Shown piece by piece: positions 43,246 through 52,133 of a stretch of DNA of 64,000 nucleotides; the stretch's first letter is position 1; each line of letters starts with the position of its first letter. Source of the DNA: Halocatena halophila (lineage in GTDB: Archaea; Halobacteriota; Halobacteria; Halobacteriales; Haloarculaceae); the NCBI GenBank assembly GCA_027563145.1, contig CP071307.1, positions 310,001-374,000 of the forward strand, read 5' to 3'. Made by a program: the position numbers and the translations under genes. The notes under the pieces were generated by a model. It was not told where the DNA came from, did no database searches, and saw only the letters and a program-made list of their open reading frames with translations.

Positions 43246-44571
43246 ATGATGTTACTGACAGGAACGGTCATCGCGGATACTGAAACGATCATCGCCGACG
43301 GTGGCGTAGTGGTAACCGGCTCCCGGATAGAGGCGGTGGGAGAGCGCTCGGCCATGCGTGCAGAGTTTCCTTCCCACGATGAGCGCCAGTTCGGGATCGT
43401 GATGCCAGGATTGGTTGGCGGGCACGTCCACTCGGTGCAGAGTCTCGGTCGAGGGATTGCTGACGACACTGAGCTGTTGGACTGGCTGTTCGATCACGTG
43501 TTGCCGATGGAGGCGTCGCTATCGGCCGAAGAGATGCGCGTAGCCGCCCAGCTCGGCTATCTCGAATGTCTTGAGAGCGGCACCACCACGGTGATCGACC
43601 ATCTTTCCGTCTCACACGCCGACGAAGCGTTCGAGGCGGCCGGCGAGCTCGGCATTCGCGGGCTGCTCGGGAAGGTGTTGATGGATCAGCGCTCGCCCGA
43701 GGGCCTCCGTGAGGACACCGAAGCCGGCCTCGCAGAATCACGCCGGCTCATTGAGCGCTATCACCGCTCGTTCGACGATCGCATTCGCTATGCCGTCACC
43801 CCACGCTTTGCCGTCTCTTGCTCTGAAGCCTGTCTCCGCGGCGCTCGCGAACTCGCCGATCAGTACGAGAACGTTCGCATTCACACCCACGCCAGCGAAA
43901 ATCAGAGCGAAATCGAAACCGTCCAGGAGGACACCGGCATGCGAAACGTCGAGTGGCTCCACGAAGTTGGTCTCACCGGCGAGGATGTCATCCTCGCACA
44001 CTGTGTCTGGACCTCCGAAGACGAACGCCAGCTCCTCGCTGAAACCAACACCAACGTCACGCACTGTCCATCGTCAAACATGAAACTCGCCTCCGGCATT
44101 GCCCCCATCGAAGAGTATCTCGAGCGCGACATCACCGTCGCTCTCGGGAATGATGGCCCGCCGTGCAACAACACACTCGACGGACTCACCGAAATGAAAC
44201 AGGCGAGCCTCCTCCAGAAAGTTGACGCGCTCGATCCGACCGCGACGCCAGCTCCGACGATCTTCGAAATGGCAACCATCAACGGCGCGCGCGCCGCCGG
44301 CTTCGAAAAACTCGGTGCCCTACGGCCCGGCTGGAACGCGGATATTATCGGCCTCGAAACCGAGCTCACCCGCGCAACCCCCCTCCACGATCCCCTCTCG
44401 CACGTCGTCTTCGCCGCACACGGCGATGATGTCGTCTTCACTATGGTCGATGGGGAGATCTGCTATGAGGAAGGCCAGATACAGACGATCGACGGTGACC
44501 GGGTTCGTGCGGCGGCGAGCGCAATCGAGCTGCCACCGGACGAGACACACGAGCCACCAGCCAGCCACTGA
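43246..44571 (+). CDS. Amidohydrolase, adenosine-derivative/guanine deaminase-like
   Basis: 441 residues, metal-dependent TIM-barrel deaminase. Metal ligands and catalytic residues appear in order: GLVGGHVHSVQSL (H-x-H), HTHASENQSE (H plus general acid-base Glu), ILAHCVW (H) and ALGNDGPPCNN (D). The pattern matches 5'-methylthioadenosine/S-adenosylhomocysteine/5'-deoxyadenosine deaminases and related chlorohydrolases. The position at the edge of the purine-permease and molybdenum-hydroxylase region fits deamination of a purine or its nucleoside. A stretch of 43750-44400 uses an unusually uniform set of C-ending codons compared with its flanks. Convergent with phnE, one base apart. Confidence 0.86.
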   Translation: MMLLTGTVIADTETIIADGGVVVTGSRIEAVGERSAMRAEFPSHDERQFGIVMPGLVGGHVHSVQSLGRGIADDTELLDWLFDHVLPMEASLSAEEMRVAAQLGYLECLESGTTTVIDHLSVSHADEAFEAAGELGIRGLLGKVLMDQRSPEGLREDTEAGLAESRRLIERYHRSFDDRIRYAVTPRFAVSCSEACLRGARELADQYENVRIHTHASENQSEIETVQEDTGMRNVEWLHEVGLTGEDVILAHCVWTSEDERQLLAETNTNVTHCPSSNMKLASGIAPIEEYLERDITVALGNDGPPCNNTLDGLTEMKQASLLQKVDALDPTATPAPTIFEMATINGARAAGFEKLGALRPGWNADIIGLETELTRATPLHDPLSHVVFAAHGDDVVFTMVDGEICYEEGQIQTIDGDRVRAAASAIELPPDETHEPPASH

Positions 44572-44572
44572 C

Positions 44573-45424
44573 TCATCCGAGAGACGCTCGAACACGTGAG
44601 GCGAGCCAGTCGCTCCAGAGCACGAGACCGAACACCGCAATGATCGCGGTGGTTAATCGCTGATACTGGAGTCGCTGCACGGTGAGCAGGAGATGATACC
44701 CGATGCCGCCCGCACCGACAAATCCGAGCACGGCGGCCGACCGGATAGTACACTCCCACCGATACACCGTGTAGGAGGCGACCGTCGCGGTGATCTGTGG
44801 AACCATGCCGTGACAGACGGCCTGCAATCTGGAAGCGCCAACGGTGGCGACCGCTTCGGTGGTCAGTGGATCCGTCTCCTCCAAGAAATCGGCAAACAGT
44901 TTGCCGAGTACGCCCGTGTTGTGCACCGCAAGCGCGAGCACGCCCGCAAACGGCCCGAGGCCGAGTGCTGTAACGAACAGCACGCCCCAGACGATCTCCG
45001 GGACGGCACGACAGAACGATAAGAGCCAGCGAACACCAGTGTGAACCAGTCGCCCACTCACCAGTCGCCGCTGACTCGCTCCAACGTAGAGCGGTCCTTC
45101 GTGGGTGACTGAACTGGCACTGAGCAGCGATGCGGGGACGGCACAACAGACCGCGAGTCCCGTTCCGACGATGCTGATCGCCAGCGTCTCGACGATCGCC
45201 CACAGCAGTCCGTCTCGAACCGTTCGACTGACGAGATACGATCGGCTGAGATCTGGTGGAAATCCGGACTGAACGAACGCCAGCAGTTGCTGACGAGCGG
45301 TTGGCGCGACCAGTTTTGCTGGATCGAACGAGACGATCCAGCCGGAAACAACCAGACAAACAGCTCCAGCAACCAGCCGGCCCTGCCAGCGCCGGCGGTG
45401 ACTGCTGGGAGCGTGCTCACCCAT
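44573..45424 (-). CDS. phnE: PhnE-type ABC transporter permease
   Basis: 283 residues, about six membrane helices. The binding-protein-dependent transport signature is found in FCRAVPEIVWGVLFVTALGLGPFAGVLALAVHN (positions about 155-187) and in the EAA loop ETDPLTTEAVATVGASRLQA, followed by GFVGAGGIGYHL, as in phosphonate permeases. Partner of PhnC and PhnD encoded upstream. ATG 45424 overlaps the phnC stop by eight bases. The transported anion could be phosphonate, phosphite, phosphate or another oxyanion. Confidence 0.85.
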   Translation of the reverse strand: MGEHAPSSHRRRWQGRLVAGAVCLVVSGWIVSFDPAKLVAPTARQQLLAFVQSGFPPDLSRSYLVSRTVRDGLLWAIVETLAISIVGTGLAVCCAVPASLLSASSVTHEGPLYVGASQRRLVSGRLVHTGVRWLLSFCRAVPEIVWGVLFVTALGLGPFAGVLALAVHNTGVLGKLFADFLEETDPLTTEAVATVGASRLQAVCHGMVPQITATVASYTVYRWECTIRSAAVLGFVGAGGIGYHLLLTVQRLQYQRLTTAIIAVFGLVLWSDWLASRVRASLG

Positions 45425-46214
45425 ACCAGCCACCGCCGTGCCGTGCTGGCGTTGGTGTCGACTGCTCGACCGACGGTTGACGTTGGTGCTCCGATTCGTC
45501 GGCAAACAGTTCGGCCAATCTCCCATCGGTTACGGCCGTCACGGGTTCATCGAACGCAATCGTTCCGTCTGCCATCCCGATGACGCGATCGAATCGGCTC
45601 GTTGCGAGTTCAATATCATGTAACGCAACGAGCAACGGCCGTGACCCGACGACGGTATCGAGCAACTCAAGGATCGACGACCGAGTCTGCGGATCGAGAT
45701 TGGCGGTAGGCTCATCTGCCAACACGATCGACCCATCGGCGAGCAACGCCCGCGCAATCGCGACGCGCTGGCGCTGACCTGCACTCAGCTGGTCGACCCT
45801 GGTGTCAGTTTTGTCTCCGAGTCCAACGGCCCGCAGGAGCTCGAGCGCGCGATCGGTGTCCCCACCACCAAACGGCGCGACCAGCCCGGTTACTCCTGAC
45901 TGGGCGGCCAGCTCGCCAACAAGGACGTTCGCCAGTGCCGTTCGGTGTCCAACGAGCGTCGTTCCCTGGTAGGCTAACTGGAGCTGGCCGGGACCGGGAG
46001 GGTGGCCATCGACCGTTATCGATCCTGCATCCGGCGCGATCCCACCGGCGAGGAGCCTGAGTAGCGTCGTCTTGCCCACACCGGAGGGACCGACGATGGC
46101 AATCCGTTCGCCGGGAGACACCACAAAGGAGATATCCGACAGAACCGACGCTCCCGAAAAACACTTTTTGACACCAGAAACACAAAGCAGGGGTGAACCA
46201 GACACTTTGCTCAC
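45417..46214 (-). CDS. phnC: PhnC-type ABC transporter ATPase
   Basis: 265 residues. Walker A GPSGVGKTTLLRLLAG, signature LSAGQRQRVAIARALL, Walker B IVLADEPTANLDP, H-loop LVALHDIELA. The spacing and the FDEPVTAVTDGRLAELFADE end are PhnC-like. It is the middle gene of phnD-phnC-phnE with four- and eight-base overlaps. Confidence 0.87.
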   Translation of the reverse strand: MSKVSGSPLLCVSGVKKCFSGASVLSDISFVVSPGERIAIVGPSGVGKTTLLRLLAGGIAPDAGSITVDGHPPGPGQLQLAYQGTTLVGHRTALANVLVGELAAQSGVTGLVAPFGGGDTDRALELLRAVGLGDKTDTRVDQLSAGQRQRVAIARALLADGSIVLADEPTANLDPQTRSSILELLDTVVGSRPLLVALHDIELATSRFDRVIGMADGTIAFDEPVTAVTDGRLAELFADESEHQRQPSVEQSTPTPARHGGGWYG

Positions 46215-47077
46215 AGATCGACACCCGCCATCTCGACGGCGGTCTCGAGTGATGTGAACGCCTCGTGAGAGATCGAAACGTATTCATCGACGTTCTGTGA
46301 GGCGAGGATTTCCTCGTGTTCGTCCGGTGAAAGCGAAGTAAACGCCTCCTGAAGGTCGGCGCGCAACGATGCTGAGACCGACGGTCCAACGGCCCATGGA
46401 TAGTCCACAAATCCTGGAGAGCGCCATATTTCTCGAATCGTATCAGCGGAGTCCTCCTCGCGGAGTCGCTCGAAGATCCTCGCGTTGAGAGTACCCACAG
46501 TGCCGTCGGTGGCACCGACGGTTTTTGCCGTTGCGTCGTGGGCACCGGTGTGGGTGACCGATGCGAACGCCGTTGTGGGTGTCAGATCAAACTTCGTTTC
46601 GAAATAATAGGTCGGCATCACTGTCCCACTCGTCGAGATTGGATCGCCAAACACCAGTTCGAGAGACGACGCCGATTCAACGACGTCAGCCATCGATTGC
46701 TGTGGAGCATCCGACGGAACGATACACGAAGTGTGCCAGTTCGTCGTTCCGTCACGTTTTCCCACGACAAACGGCGTCGCCGACGCCCGCTCGTGTGCCA
46801 GCATATACGAGACACCACCGAAGTACGCAACAGAAAGCTGGTCTGTGGCCATTGCCTGGACCAGACCGGCGTACTCGCTCGCCGTTTGTAGCTCGATCGG
46901 TCGTCCAAGCGCTGATTCGAGATAGTCGGCAAGCGCCGTGTTCTTCGAGATTGCCGTATCAGGATCCACGTCGGGAACGATCCCGATCGTCAGCGCATTG
47001 GCCCCACTTGACCGGAGACAGCCGGCCAGCGATACTGTTGTCAGCCCACTGAGCAACGCTCGTCGTGACAGACCCAT
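46211..47077 (-). CDS. phnD: PhnD-type substrate-binding lipoprotein
   Basis: 288 residues from ATG 47077. The signal MGLSRRALLSGLTTVSLAGC has a twin Arg and a lipobox with the modified Cys at 20, so it is a Tat lipoprotein facing outside. The mature domain begins TIGIVPDVDPDTAISKNTAL, close to the family opening (G-x-x-P-x-x-x-x-x-x-x-x-x), and contains QLSVAYFGGVSYMLAHERA and VFGDPISTSGTVMPTYYFE, hallmarks of phosphate/phosphite/phosphonate-binding proteins. No phosphonate-cleaving genes are near, while a TusA-like gene and selenium/molybdenum genes are; the true ligand is open. Confidence 0.85.
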   Translation of the reverse strand: MGLSRRALLSGLTTVSLAGCLRSSGANALTIGIVPDVDPDTAISKNTALADYLESALGRPIELQTASEYAGLVQAMATDQLSVAYFGGVSYMLAHERASATPFVVGKRDGTTNWHTSCIVPSDAPQQSMADVVESASSLELVFGDPISTSGTVMPTYYFETKFDLTPTTAFASVTHTGAHDATAKTVGATDGTVGTLNARIFERLREEDSADTIREIWRSPGFVDYPWAVGPSVSASLRADLQEAFTSLSPDEHEEILASQNVDEYVSISHEAFTSLETAVEMAGVDL

Positions 47078-47173
47078 GCCGTGATCGGTTTTCCAACCCC
47101 ACATAAGTACGTTGTGGGGACACACCGGCGTGTGTCGCGTGAGAGTTAGCACGGCCGACATCGATCCGCGGGT

Positions 47174-47398
47174 ATGGAACTCGACGTTCGAAACACGGTC
47201 TGTCCACGGACGACACTTGTCGTTCGACGGTGTCTTATGGAACTCCAGCCAGCCGATCAGCTTACCGTTCGGGGAGATTACCCACCAGCGGAGCGTTCGA
47301 TCAGACGTGCCTGCTACCGTCGTGGCTTTCACGTCTCCGGGGGCCCAATCGGCGAGCGTGAGTTCGTGCTCACCATCACCGTTCCCGATGAGAGCTAG
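47174..47398 (+). CDS. TusA/SirA-like sulfur-carrier protein (copy 1)
   Basis: 74 residues. The TusA motif C-P-x-P is present in altered form, VRNTVCPRTTLVVRRCLME, with active-site Cys10. The remainder (PADQLTVRGDYPPAERSIRR, then GFHVSGGPIGEREFVLTI) follows the beta-alpha-beta-alpha-beta-beta fold. It is a paralogue of the protein at 50873-51130 (both read V-R-G-D-x-P-P-A-x-R). TusA-like proteins carry persulfide, and SirA-like proteins are linked to the orphan-SelD selenium trait. Convergent with ridA. Confidence 0.75.
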   Translation: MELDVRNTVCPRTTLVVRRCLMELQPADQLTVRGDYPPAERSIRRACYRRGFHVSGGPIGEREFVLTITVPDES

Positions 47399-47409
47399 TG
47401 ACTGAGAAG

Positions 47410-47787
47410 CTATCGTGTGGCAATCGCTTCGATTTCGAGTGCGGCCCCTTTCGGAACGGCTCCGACCTCGATCGCACTCCGAGCAGGGGGCTTCGTTCCG
47501 AAAAACTCGCTGTAGGTCTGGTTCATCGCCTCGAAATCGTCGATATCATCGAGATACACCGTCACTTTCAGTACGTCCTCCATCGTGAGATCCTCGGCGT
47601 CGAGAATGGCAGCGACGTTCGAGAGCGCCTGTGCGGTCTGTTTACCGACCGATTCGTTAGCGAGTAAGGTCCCATCCGGCGTCATCGGCAACTGGCCGGC
47701 CGTAACGAGAATATCACCGTTCGTCGTCGCCTGGCTGTACGCACCAACCGCATTGGGTGCATCGTCGGTTGCAATTCGTCGTCGCAT
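47410..47787 (-). CDS. RidA (YjgF/UK114) family deaminase
   Basis: 125 residues from ATG 47787; longer in-frame starts contain Cys-rich non-family residues. The RidA fold is shown by APNAVGAYSQATTNGDILVTA, GTLLANESVGKQTAQALSN and the C-terminal PPARSAIEVGAVPKGAALEIEAIA (positions about 98-121), which includes the conserved Arg (R102 region) that binds the substrate carboxylate. RidA hydrolyses reactive enamines/imines; in purine and pyrimidine catabolic loci, related proteins remove toxic aminoacrylates. The context supports such a role. Confidence 0.88.
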   Translation of the reverse strand: MRRRIATDDAPNAVGAYSQATTNGDILVTAGQLPMTPDGTLLANESVGKQTAQALSNVAAILDAEDLTMEDVLKVTVYLDDIDDFEAMNQTYSEFFGTKPPARSAIEVGAVPKGAALEIEAIATR

Positions 47788-47910
47788 CACCCGATCGTCG
47801 GTGCGGTCGGCCCCTAAAGACAGGTCTCCACACGACAGTGTGTCTTTGCCACACAGTTCGTGTTCCACACACTTCTGACATACCAGACCCAAAGTAAACG
47901 GTTGTGTACC

Positions 47911-47920
47911 AAATATTTTT
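47911..47920 (+). promoter_or_regulatory. TATA box of the purine permease gene
   Basis: AAATATTTTT is centred about 30 bases upstream of ATG 47946, indicating a leaderless transcript. Confidence 0.5.
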
Positions 47921-47945
47921 GATTCATTAGGAATCCGAACAGTAC

Positions 47946-49385
47946 ATGCCAGACGATGACGAGTTACAAACTGTGTCTGTCAACCGTCGGTCGTTGACAG
48001 ACCGGTTGTTCGACTCCAGTCGGCTCATCGAAACGTTCGAACTACACCGTCACGGCACGACGATTCAGACGGAAATCGTCGCCGGCCTGACGACGTTTCT
48101 CACGATGTCATACATCATCGTGGTGAACCCAGCGATCCTTTCACAGGCAATAACGATCCCCGGCTACACCACCGGAGAGGTGTTTCAGATGCTCGCCATC
48201 ACGACGATTCTGGCGAGTGCGCTCTCGTGTCTCGTGATGGCGTTGTATGCCAATCGCCCCTTTGGGCTGGCACCAGGAATGGGACTGAACGCGTATTTCG
48301 CGGTGACAGTCGTGAACGGTCTGGGCGTGCCGTGGCAGACCGCACTGGCAGCGGTGTTCGTCGAAGGGCTTTTGTTCACGGCGCTATCTGCAGTTGGCCT
48401 TCGACGCACCGTCATCGAGCTGTTTCCACAGCCAGTGAAATACGCCATTGGAGCGGGTATCGGGCTGTATCTGTTGTTGCTCGGACTCATCGAAACCCAG
48501 ATCGCCGTCGGAAATCCGGACACACTCATTGCGCTCGGAGCCGTCGCGAGCGATCCGGTCGCGCTGGTTTCTCTTGCCGGCGTGTGTGCGATCGTCGTGC
48601 TCTACACCCGAGGAACAACCGGTGCCATACTGATTGGCATCGGTGCAACGGCGCTCGCCAGCTGGGGGTTGACGATCGCCGGTGTAGTCGAACAGGGCGT
48701 CCTCACGCCAGCGTCGATGCCAGAGATGCAGTACAACGTGATGCCGCTGGTGGGCTCGTTCATCGACGGATTCGCGGCTGTCGATCCACAGACGTTTATC
48801 ATCGTCGTGTTTACGTTCTTTTTCGTCGATTTTTTCGATACCGCCGGAACGCTGCTCGGCGTCGCACAGTTCGGTGGGTTTCTCGACGACGACGGCAACT
48901 TACCCGAGATGGACCGGCCGTTGCTGGCTGATGCGATTGGAACCACATTCGGCGCGGCGATCGGCACATCGACGGTGACGACCGTGGTTGAGAGTTCGAC
49001 CGGCGTCGAAGAAGGTGGTCGAACCGGACTGACGGCGTTCGTGGTTGGGGTTGCGTTTTTGCTTTCGTTGCCGGTGGTGTGGTTGATAGCGGCAATTCCA
49101 ACGTTTGCGTCGTATCTTGGATTGATTTTCGTTGGATTATTGATGTTTCAGAACGTCACAGACATCGAGTGGGACAGGGCCGAGTGGCTTATTCCGAGCG
49201 GGCTCACGATCGTGTTGATGCCATTGACGGCCTCGATCGCGAACGGCATCGCAGCTGGACTCATCAGTTATCCGCTGGTGAAACTCGCCAAGGGTGATCA
49301 CGACGACGTACACGTTGCCCAGCTCGTGATGGCATTGTTGTTCGTTGGCTACTTCTGGGTGACTGCCGGCGGCTATACCCACTGA
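47946..49385 (+). CDS. AzgA/NCS2-type purine permease
   Basis: 479 residues with about 12-14 membrane segments. Segments typical of the AzgA (adenine/guanine/hypoxanthine) branch: EIVAGLTTFLTMSYIIVVNP, GLAPGMGLNAYFAVTV, FFFVDFFDTAGTLLGVA and GTSTVTTVVESSTGVEEGGRTGLTA (positions about 344-368), where the conserved Asp/Glu/Thr bind the base. It imports a purine with a proton. Central transporter of the purine and molybdenum-hydroxylase region; convergent with the mocA operon. Confidence 0.92.
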   Translation: MPDDDELQTVSVNRRSLTDRLFDSSRLIETFELHRHGTTIQTEIVAGLTTFLTMSYIIVVNPAILSQAITIPGYTTGEVFQMLAITTILASALSCLVMALYANRPFGLAPGMGLNAYFAVTVVNGLGVPWQTALAAVFVEGLLFTALSAVGLRRTVIELFPQPVKYAIGAGIGLYLLLLGLIETQIAVGNPDTLIALGAVASDPVALVSLAGVCAIVVLYTRGTTGAILIGIGATALASWGLTIAGVVEQGVLTPASMPEMQYNVMPLVGSFIDGFAAVDPQTFIIVVFTFFFVDFFDTAGTLLGVAQFGGFLDDDGNLPEMDRPLLADAIGTTFGAAIGTSTVTTVVESSTGVEEGGRTGLTAFVVGVAFLLSLPVVWLIAAIPTFASYLGLIFVGLLMFQNVTDIEWDRAEWLIPSGLTIVLMPLTASIANGIAAGLISYPLVKLAKGDHDDVHVAQLVMALLFVGYFWVTAGGYTH

Positions 49386-49405
49386 GCAGCCTGGTTACAG
49401 GGATG

Positions 49406-50008
49406 TCAGTCACAGTAGCGTTCCAGATCGTTGGGAGTGTCGATATCCCGAACGACACCTGAATCGGCACACGGTACTGCCGCGGTGCTGTCACACTGAT
49501 TGAAAAGCTGGCGGCCGCCACGATCTCCTTCTATCGAGACGAGCGCATCGAACCAGCGTTCCCCAAACAGGACAGGATTCGCTCGCTGGCCGTCGTACTC
49601 CGGATACACGATCGTCGCGTCGGTCGACCGAAACCGATCGACAAGTCGATCAAGCGTAGACGGGGCGACGAATGGCATATCACCCAGACAATAAATGAGC
49701 CCAGCCCAGCCATCGTCCCGTGCAATTTTGGCACCGAGACTGACTGAGCTCGCCTGTCCACTCGCGTACGCATGGTTGTACCGCACTGCGACGGAACAGG
49801 AACGAACCGCCGATGCGACTGCTCCCCTCTCAGCACCCGTCACCACGACGACGGGCGTTGCGCTGCTCGCACAGGCGATGGCGGTTGCGTGATACACGAT
49901 CGGCGCGCCCTCGATCGTGGCGAGTAACTTGTTCGCGGAGCCAAAGCGCTGGCTCATACCGGCTGCGAGGACGAGTGCACCAACCGGTGCTCGTGTGTCC
50001 CTACTCAT
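49406..50008 (-). CDS. mocA: Molybdenum cofactor cytidylyltransferase (MocA-like)
   Basis: 200 residues. NTP-transferase motif ALVLAAGMSQRFGSANKLL near residue 12 (L-A-A-G-x-S-x-R-x-G-x-x-K) and GLIYCLGDMPFVAPSTLD are those of MocA/MobA. MocA attaches CMP to molybdopterin to give MCD, the cofactor form of xanthine-dehydrogenase-family hydroxylases. Its gene overlaps yqeC by four bases, and both precede the hydroxylase genes in the locus, so it is very probably the specific cofactor enzyme for the hydroxylase at 54726. Confidence 0.88.
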   Translation of the reverse strand: MSRDTRAPVGALVLAAGMSQRFGSANKLLATIEGAPIVYHATAIACASSATPVVVVTGAERGAVASAVRSCSVAVRYNHAYASGQASSVSLGAKIARDDGWAGLIYCLGDMPFVAPSTLDRLVDRFRSTDATIVYPEYDGQRANPVLFGERWFDALVSIEGDRGGRQLFNQCDSTAAVPCADSGVVRDIDTPNDLERYCD

Positions 50009-50784
50009 ACGCCCACCCGACTCCCGGCCTGCTCACCGCCAGCCTCGACTCGCTCGAGATGACCGGTCCGAAACGACGTGATTAGTCCCCAGTCGAACTG
50101 ATCGCGCAGGTCGATTGCCGTCCGCACCACCGACCGAGCACGACGACACAACGCTTCCGTGTCAGCCTTGTTGACGATTGGAACACCCGTCATGGTCGGA
50201 TCGATGTCGGCACACACACCCTGAGGGCTCGCCAGCAACGTCCCTATCGCCGTGGTCGTAAGCGGCGTGTCGCTCGATAGCCCAGTGATCGCACTGATGC
50301 GTTCGGATCGGTGAATCAGCTCGCTTTCGACGGGCACGCCGACGGCACGGACCGATGCGACGACACCAACGTGGGTGGCTCCGCCGGGAATGACGGGTTC
50401 GTGTGCCGCCGGAGCAGTGAGTTCTTTCTGGCGTGCACCGTCTGCTTTTACCATGAGCCAATCGAATCGATCACGGATGGGAGCGTCGCAGAGCACAGAT
50501 GGTGTGTATCCATCGAGCTTTGCGTCGACGCGGTCGGGATTTTCAACACGCTCTGCTCCGAGAGCAACTGGGCGTTCGATAGCATCGGGAATCGTTTCCG
50601 GCCGTCCGACGTGAACAGTCATCCCGGACGGAACCGGCATCTTCGTCGTCGTCGTGTATCCCACGCGGTGGCCCTGTCGGAGGCCTTCTAGCGTGAGCTG
50701 TCGCATGGCAGTTTTTTTCCCACCGGCACCAACGAACGCCACCATCGCTTTGGGACCGAGTCCGAGCGCACTGGAGAGCTGCAT
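50005..50784 (-). CDS. yqeC: YqeC-like selenium-dependent hydroxylase accessory protein
   Basis: 259 residues. The P-loop-like start MVAFVGAGGKKTAMRQLTLE, the TTTTKMPVP segment and the KADGARQKELTAPAAHEPVIP stretch (positions about 113-133) are diagnostic of YqeC, a predicted GTP/ATP-binding protein that co-occurs with orphan SelD and molybdenum hydroxylases. Its function there is inferred by phylogenetic profile in published comparative work on selenium traits; no biochemical role is assured. The gene reads in the same direction as mocA. Confidence 0.85.
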   Translation of the reverse strand: MQLSSALGLGPKAMVAFVGAGGKKTAMRQLTLEGLRQGHRVGYTTTTKMPVPSGMTVHVGRPETIPDAIERPVALGAERVENPDRVDAKLDGYTPSVLCDAPIRDRFDWLMVKADGARQKELTAPAAHEPVIPGGATHVGVVASVRAVGVPVESELIHRSERISAITGLSSDTPLTTTAIGTLLASPQGVCADIDPTMTGVPIVNKADTEALCRRARSVVRTAIDLRDQFDWGLITSFRTGHLERVEAGGEQAGSRVGV

Positions 50785-50872
50785 GATTTCGTGGAGTCCT
50801 GTCCATTGTACCTAAGCGTTTCGCCGACAGATTGCCCACTATCTCTTTGTGGCTCCGAAATCGACGGACGCT

Positions 50873-51130
50873 ATGGCTCGCGTAGACGTGCGCGATGAGG
50901 TCTGTCCGCGACCAGCGCTACTGGTCCGCGACGCACTGGAGACAGTGAACGCCGACGAATTACTCATCGTCCGTGGTGATTTCCCACCCGCAAAACGGAA
51001 TTTGAAACGACTCTGTTCGAACCATGGCTTTGGGGTTACTGAGCGATCGGCCCCGGATGGAGAGTTCGAACTACAGATCAAACCCACAGGGACAGATACC
51101 GCGATGGAGGCGCCGAATGAAGACGGATGA
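50873..51130 (+). CDS. TusA/SirA-like sulfur (selenium) carrier (copy 2)
   Basis: 85 residues from ATG 50873 (GTG 50849 is an in-frame alternative). The canonical TusA motif is intact: VRDEVCPRPALLVRDALE, with active Cys11 in C-P-x-P. It resembles copy 1 at 47174. It overlaps the start of selD by 14 bases, so the two are translationally coupled. SirA-like genes adjacent to selD have been noted in the orphan SelD trait. It may carry sulfur or selenium between SelD, the Tus relay and the molybdenum enzyme; that is inference. Confidence 0.8.
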   Translation: MARVDVRDEVCPRPALLVRDALETVNADELLIVRGDFPPAKRNLKRLCSNHGFGVTERSAPDGEFELQIKPTGTDTAMEAPNEDG

Positions 51131-52133
51131 AGCGCTGGCGCTGACGGAGATGGTCGAACGCCACGGCTGTTCGTGCAAATTGGATGAATCTTCGCTGGAG
51201 GAGCTACTCAAAGAGACCTCACTTCCGGCCACAACCGCACACGAGCGGACGATCGGGGAAGACGCCGCGGTTCGTCGGCTCTCGGACGAGCGCTTTCTCG
51301 TCTCAACGGTGGACTTTTTCACGCCAATTCTCGACGATCCGTACGAATTCGGCCAAATTGTGGCCTGTAACGCCGCCAGCGACGCGTTCGCGACCGGCGC
51401 AACCGAGTCGCTCGATTGTCTCGTCACACTCGGTCTGCCGGCCGGCCATGCAACTATCGCACCAAAAATCCTTGAGGGGATGAGCGACGCACTCGCGCAG
51501 ATGGGCGGAACAATCACCGGGGGGCACACGATCGTGTCTCCCTGGCCGTTTGCCGGGGGCGCAATCACGGCCACAACCACACGAGAGCAGTTGTTACGAA
51601 CCGACGGAGCGAGCCCTGGTGAGCAACTCTACTGTACGAAACCCCAGGGAATCCAGCCAGCCATGGGCGCAGCCCGGATCAAGGATCCGCCGCTCGTCGA
51701 CCAGCTCACTGCGGCCGTCGATCGACCGATCGATGCGATCCGGGACGACGCCGTCGCCTGGATGACCACGCCGAATGCGACTGCAGCGAACGCGATCGCA
51801 CCGCTGGCAACCGCGGCCACCGACGTAACCGGGTTCGGTCTCGCCGGCGCTGGACGATCGATCGCAACGCAGGCGGGTGTTGGCCTCGCGATTGAGCACC
51901 TGCCAGTGATCGAGAGCACACCAGCACTCGCAGAACTGTTCGGAGCGGGACTCAGAACCGGTGAAACTGCAGAAACCAGTGGAGGGCTGCTGTTTTCGGT
52001 CCCTCCCGGCGAGCGAGCCGCCGTCGAATCAGCACTCGGGGAGGCAGGCGTGTTCTATCGACCGGTAGGCCATGTCACCGACGGCGACGGAGTGGTGTTC
52101 GACGACCCAACGATCGAGCAGATCAGTTATTGA
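51117..52133 (+). CDS. selD: Selenide, water dikinase (SelD)
   Basis: 338 residues from ATG 51117. The active site reads HGCSCKLDE with Cys18 and Lys21, equivalent to Cys17 and Lys20 of E. coli SelD. The ATP-binding glycine-rich regions TIGEDAAVRRL, ASDAFATGATE and TGGHTIVSPWPFAGGAIT follow, then TDVTGFGLAGAG (the D-V-T-G-F-G-L-x-G-H-motif with Ala for His). It makes selenophosphate from selenide and ATP. Neither SelA/SelB/tRNA-Sec nor a SECIS is seen in this window, and no in-frame TGA appears in the neighbouring enzymes, so selenium is probably used as a labile cofactor. Convergent and overlapping with the XdhC-YqeB gene by seven bases. Confidence 0.9.
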   Translation: MKTDEALALTEMVERHGCSCKLDESSLEELLKETSLPATTAHERTIGEDAAVRRLSDERFLVSTVDFFTPILDDPYEFGQIVACNAASDAFATGATESLDCLVTLGLPAGHATIAPKILEGMSDALAQMGGTITGGHTIVSPWPFAGGAITATTTREQLLRTDGASPGEQLYCTKPQGIQPAMGAARIKDPPLVDQLTAAVDRPIDAIRDDAVAWMTTPNATAANAIAPLATAATDVTGFGLAGAGRSIATQAGVGLAIEHLPVIESTPALAELFGAGLRTGETAETSGGLLFSVPPGERAAVESALGEAGVFYRPVGHVTDGDGVVFDDPTIEQISY

